Both the position numbers and the translations under genes were made by a program. From positions 1-22,962 of the forward strand of contig JAZQOM010000018.1 of NCBI GenBank assembly GCA_045627885.1: a stretch of DNA of 22,962 nucleotides, given 5' to 3'. How positions within the stretch are numbered: position 1 is the stretch's first letter; the number at the start of each line of letters is the position of its first letter. This DNA comes from CALCTE01 sp045627885 (GTDB taxonomy: Bacteria; Bacillota; Clostridia; Oscillospirales; CAG-272). The notes beneath the pieces are model-generated. The model worked only from the letters and a program-made list of their open reading frames with translations. It made no database searches and was not told where the DNA came from. Shown one piece after another: positions 21,589-22,962 of this stretch.

Positions 21589-22353
21589 ATGAAAAAATCA
21601 TTGAGAATTATGTCTGCAACTTTAGCTGTTCTTATGTTCGCGCTCTGCTTCGCTTCGTGCGGAAAAACGAGCGAAAAGAAGCAGTATACAATCTGCTCCG
21701 ACAACGCATTCAATCCCTTTGAGTATTGGGATGCAGAGCTTAACAAGTATGTCGGAATAGATATGGATATCATGCAGGCTATCGCAGAAGACCAGGGCAT
21801 CGACTACAAGATGTGGAATGTCGGCTTCGACGCCGCTTGCGGTAATGTTCAGTCCGGTCAGTGCGACGCCATGATTGCAGGTATGACGATTCGCGCAGAC
21901 AGAGAGGAAATCTACGATTTCTCCGAGCCGTATTTCAATGACGGTCAGATTATGTGCGTTGCAGACGAAAAGTATGCAACCATGGAGGATTTGAGAGGCA
22001 CCGTAGTTGCCGCAAAGAACGGTACTATCGGAAAGGATTATGCGGAAGCTCACAAGGACGAATTCGGATATACCATTCAGTATTACGAGGATTCTCCCAC
22101 AATGTATCAGGCTATCATCAACGGCAACAATTCCGCTTGCTTTGAGGACTATACCGTTATTTCCAGCGCGATAAAGAACGGTGTTGAGCTCAAGACGGTG
22201 GGCGATGTTCTTAATCCCGCTCCTTACGGCTTCGCCGTCAAGAAGGGCACTCACGCCGAGCTTATAGAAAAGTTCAACGCAGGTCTCAAAAACATCAAGG
22301 AAAACGGCAAGTACGCCGAGATTCTCGCAAAATACGGCATTGTCGCCAACTGA
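21589..22353 (+). CDS. Amino acid ABC transporter substrate-binding lipoprotein
   Basis: The extracellular binding protein of a polar amino acid importer (SBP_bac_3 family), 254 residues. A lipoprotein signal peptide ends in FASC (Cys24, the lipid-modified residue). The mature part shows YTICSDNAFNPFEYWD, GIDMDIMQAIAEDQGI, AMIAGMTIRADREEIYDFSEPYF (conserved Arg contacting the ligand carboxylate), VVAAKNGTIGKDYAE and the C-terminal FNAGLKNIKENGKYAEILAKYG. The ligand (cystine, glutamine, arginine or other) cannot be decided. ATG 21589 is preferred to TTG 21574 because GGAAG sits eight bases before it. The cognate permease follows 54 bp downstream. Confidence 0.93.
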   Translation: MKKSLRIMSATLAVLMFALCFASCGKTSEKKQYTICSDNAFNPFEYWDAELNKYVGIDMDIMQAIAEDQGIDYKMWNVGFDAACGNVQSGQCDAMIAGMTIRADREEIYDFSEPYFNDGQIMCVADEKYATMEDLRGTVVAAKNGTIGKDYAEAHKDEFGYTIQYYEDSPTMYQAIINGNNSACFEDYTVISSAIKNGVELKTVGDVLNPAPYGFAVKKGTHAELIEKFNAGLKNIKENGKYAEILAKYGIVAN

Positions 22354-22378
22354 TTCTCGTTTTACTGATTATTTCTCT

Positions 22379-22392
22379 CCCGCGATGTCGGG
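22379..22392 (+). other. Small hairpin between binding protein and permease
   Basis: CCCG-CGATGT-CGGG (22379-22392), extendable by one T-A pair, with no T run after it. It could mildly protect the binding-protein mRNA end, which is commonly needed in excess over the permease, but is too weak to call a terminator. Confidence 0.3.
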
Positions 22393-22407
22393 AAAAAGGT
22401 ATGGCTT

Positions 22408-22962
22408 ATGAATTTTGAAAAAGTATTGAGAGAAGCTACTCCCATGCTTCTCGACGGTATGCGTCTCACGATAATCGTATCTGTTGTATCTCTTGCAATA
22501 GGTGTGATTGTGGGACTTATTACCTGTTTTATGAAAATATCGAAAAATCCGGTGCTTAAAGCAATCTCGTCCGCGTATGTATGGGTGATACGCGGTACGC
22601 CCATGATAGTTCAGGCGTTTGTCGTGTATTTCGGTATTCCGTCGCTGATAAGAGAGCTCTTCACTCCCGATTTTATTCTCTCGGAGCTTAGCGCGGGTAT
22701 CATTACGCTAAGCCTGAACGCGGGTGCATATCTTTCAGAGATATTCCGCTCCGGCATAGAAGCCGTGGATATCGGTCAGATTGAGGCATCGAGAAGTCTC
22801 GGCGTTTCATCCGGAAAAACCATGCTTAAAATCGTGTTGCCGCAGGCTTTCAAGATAACAATTCCGTCAATAGTAACTCAGTTTATCATCACGATAAAGG
22901 ATACATCAATTCTTTCCGTTATCGGTATGACGGAGCTTGTCAACAAGGCAAACCAGTATGTG
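22408..22962 (+). CDS. Amino acid ABC transporter permease, cut by right edge
   Basis: The membrane subunit of the same importer (HisM/GlnP type), open to the end of the window: 185 codons visible, ending in MTELVNKANQYV. It has the N-terminal segment MLLDGMRLTIIVSVVSLAIG, VWVIRGTPMIVQAFVVYFG, the family's ITLSLNAGAYLSEIFRSGIEAV, and the EAA loop GQIEASRSLGVSSGKTMLKIVLPQA, which docks to the ATPase. About 30-40 residues are probably missing. AAAAAGG lies before ATG 22408; an ATG at 22401 is in another frame. The ATPase gene is expected just outside the window. Confidence 0.93.
   Translation, partial: MNFEKVLREATPMLLDGMRLTIIVSVVSLAIGVIVGLITCFMKISKNPVLKAISSAYVWVIRGTPMIVQAFVVYFGIPSLIRELFTPDFILSELSAGIITLSLNAGAYLSEIFRSGIEAVDIGQIEASRSLGVSSGKTMLKIVLPQAFKITIPSIVTQFIITIKDTSILSVIGMTELVNKANQYV

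Overview
The window looks like chromosomal DNA of an anaerobic clostridial Firmicute, probably a gut Oscillospirales- or Christensenellales-like lineage. The evidence is gene content: TmcAL (YlbM), a YerC-type TrpR protein, a YhaO/YhaN pair, UppP, a FeoA/FeoB/Cys-rich cassette, a dockerin-bearing glycosidase and zinc-ribbon membrane proteins. Promoters match the sigma-A consensus closely, Shine-Dalgarno sites are AGGAGG-like, and base composition is moderate. I see no phage genes, transposases, rRNA or CRISPR array. The lineage call is inference.

Layout. (1) Positions 1-584: the first codons of a leftward gene that runs off the edge, a non-coding cluster of short hairpins with inverted symmetry, a bidirectional terminator, and tRNA-Gln(CTG) with its own promoter. 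(2) Positions 585-11214: nine leftward genes with gaps of 31 bp or less or 4-bp overlaps, behind one visible promoter: OPT-like transporter, uppP, metY-type sulfhydrylase, yerC-like regulator, methyltransferase, tmcAL, yhaO-like nuclease, yhaN-like ATPase, asd. metY and asd tie it to methionine and aspartate-family amino acids; the rest is envelope, tRNA modification and DNA repair. (3) Positions 11288-14244: a secreted GH36-like glycosidase with a dockerin in its middle, with its own promoter and terminator. (4) Positions 14280-18230: a 1278-residue membrane protein with a zinc ribbon, a 14-copy heptapeptide repeat, one membrane helix, an unrecognised extracellular region and a solute-binding domain whose C-terminal segment comes BEFORE its N-terminal part. 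(5) Positions 18271-21029: a leftward ferrous-iron operon, feoA-feoB-Cys-rich protein-Dabb protein, with a possible metalloregulator operator at its start. (6) Positions 21073-22962: a GIY-YIG protein, then a polar amino acid ABC transporter (binding lipoprotein and a permease cut by the right edge).

The most unusual object is the region 4 protein. It looks like a circularly permuted family-5 solute-binding domain tethered to the outer face of the membrane and linked to a cytoplasmic zinc ribbon. The two pieces complement each other with no evident overlap, the linker has no signal peptide, and a terminator directly follows the stop, so simple truncation does not explain it. Other points of interest are the hairpin cluster at 142-335, the internal dockerin and altered active-site motif of the glycosidase, and the membrane hairpin in the SbcC-like ATPase.
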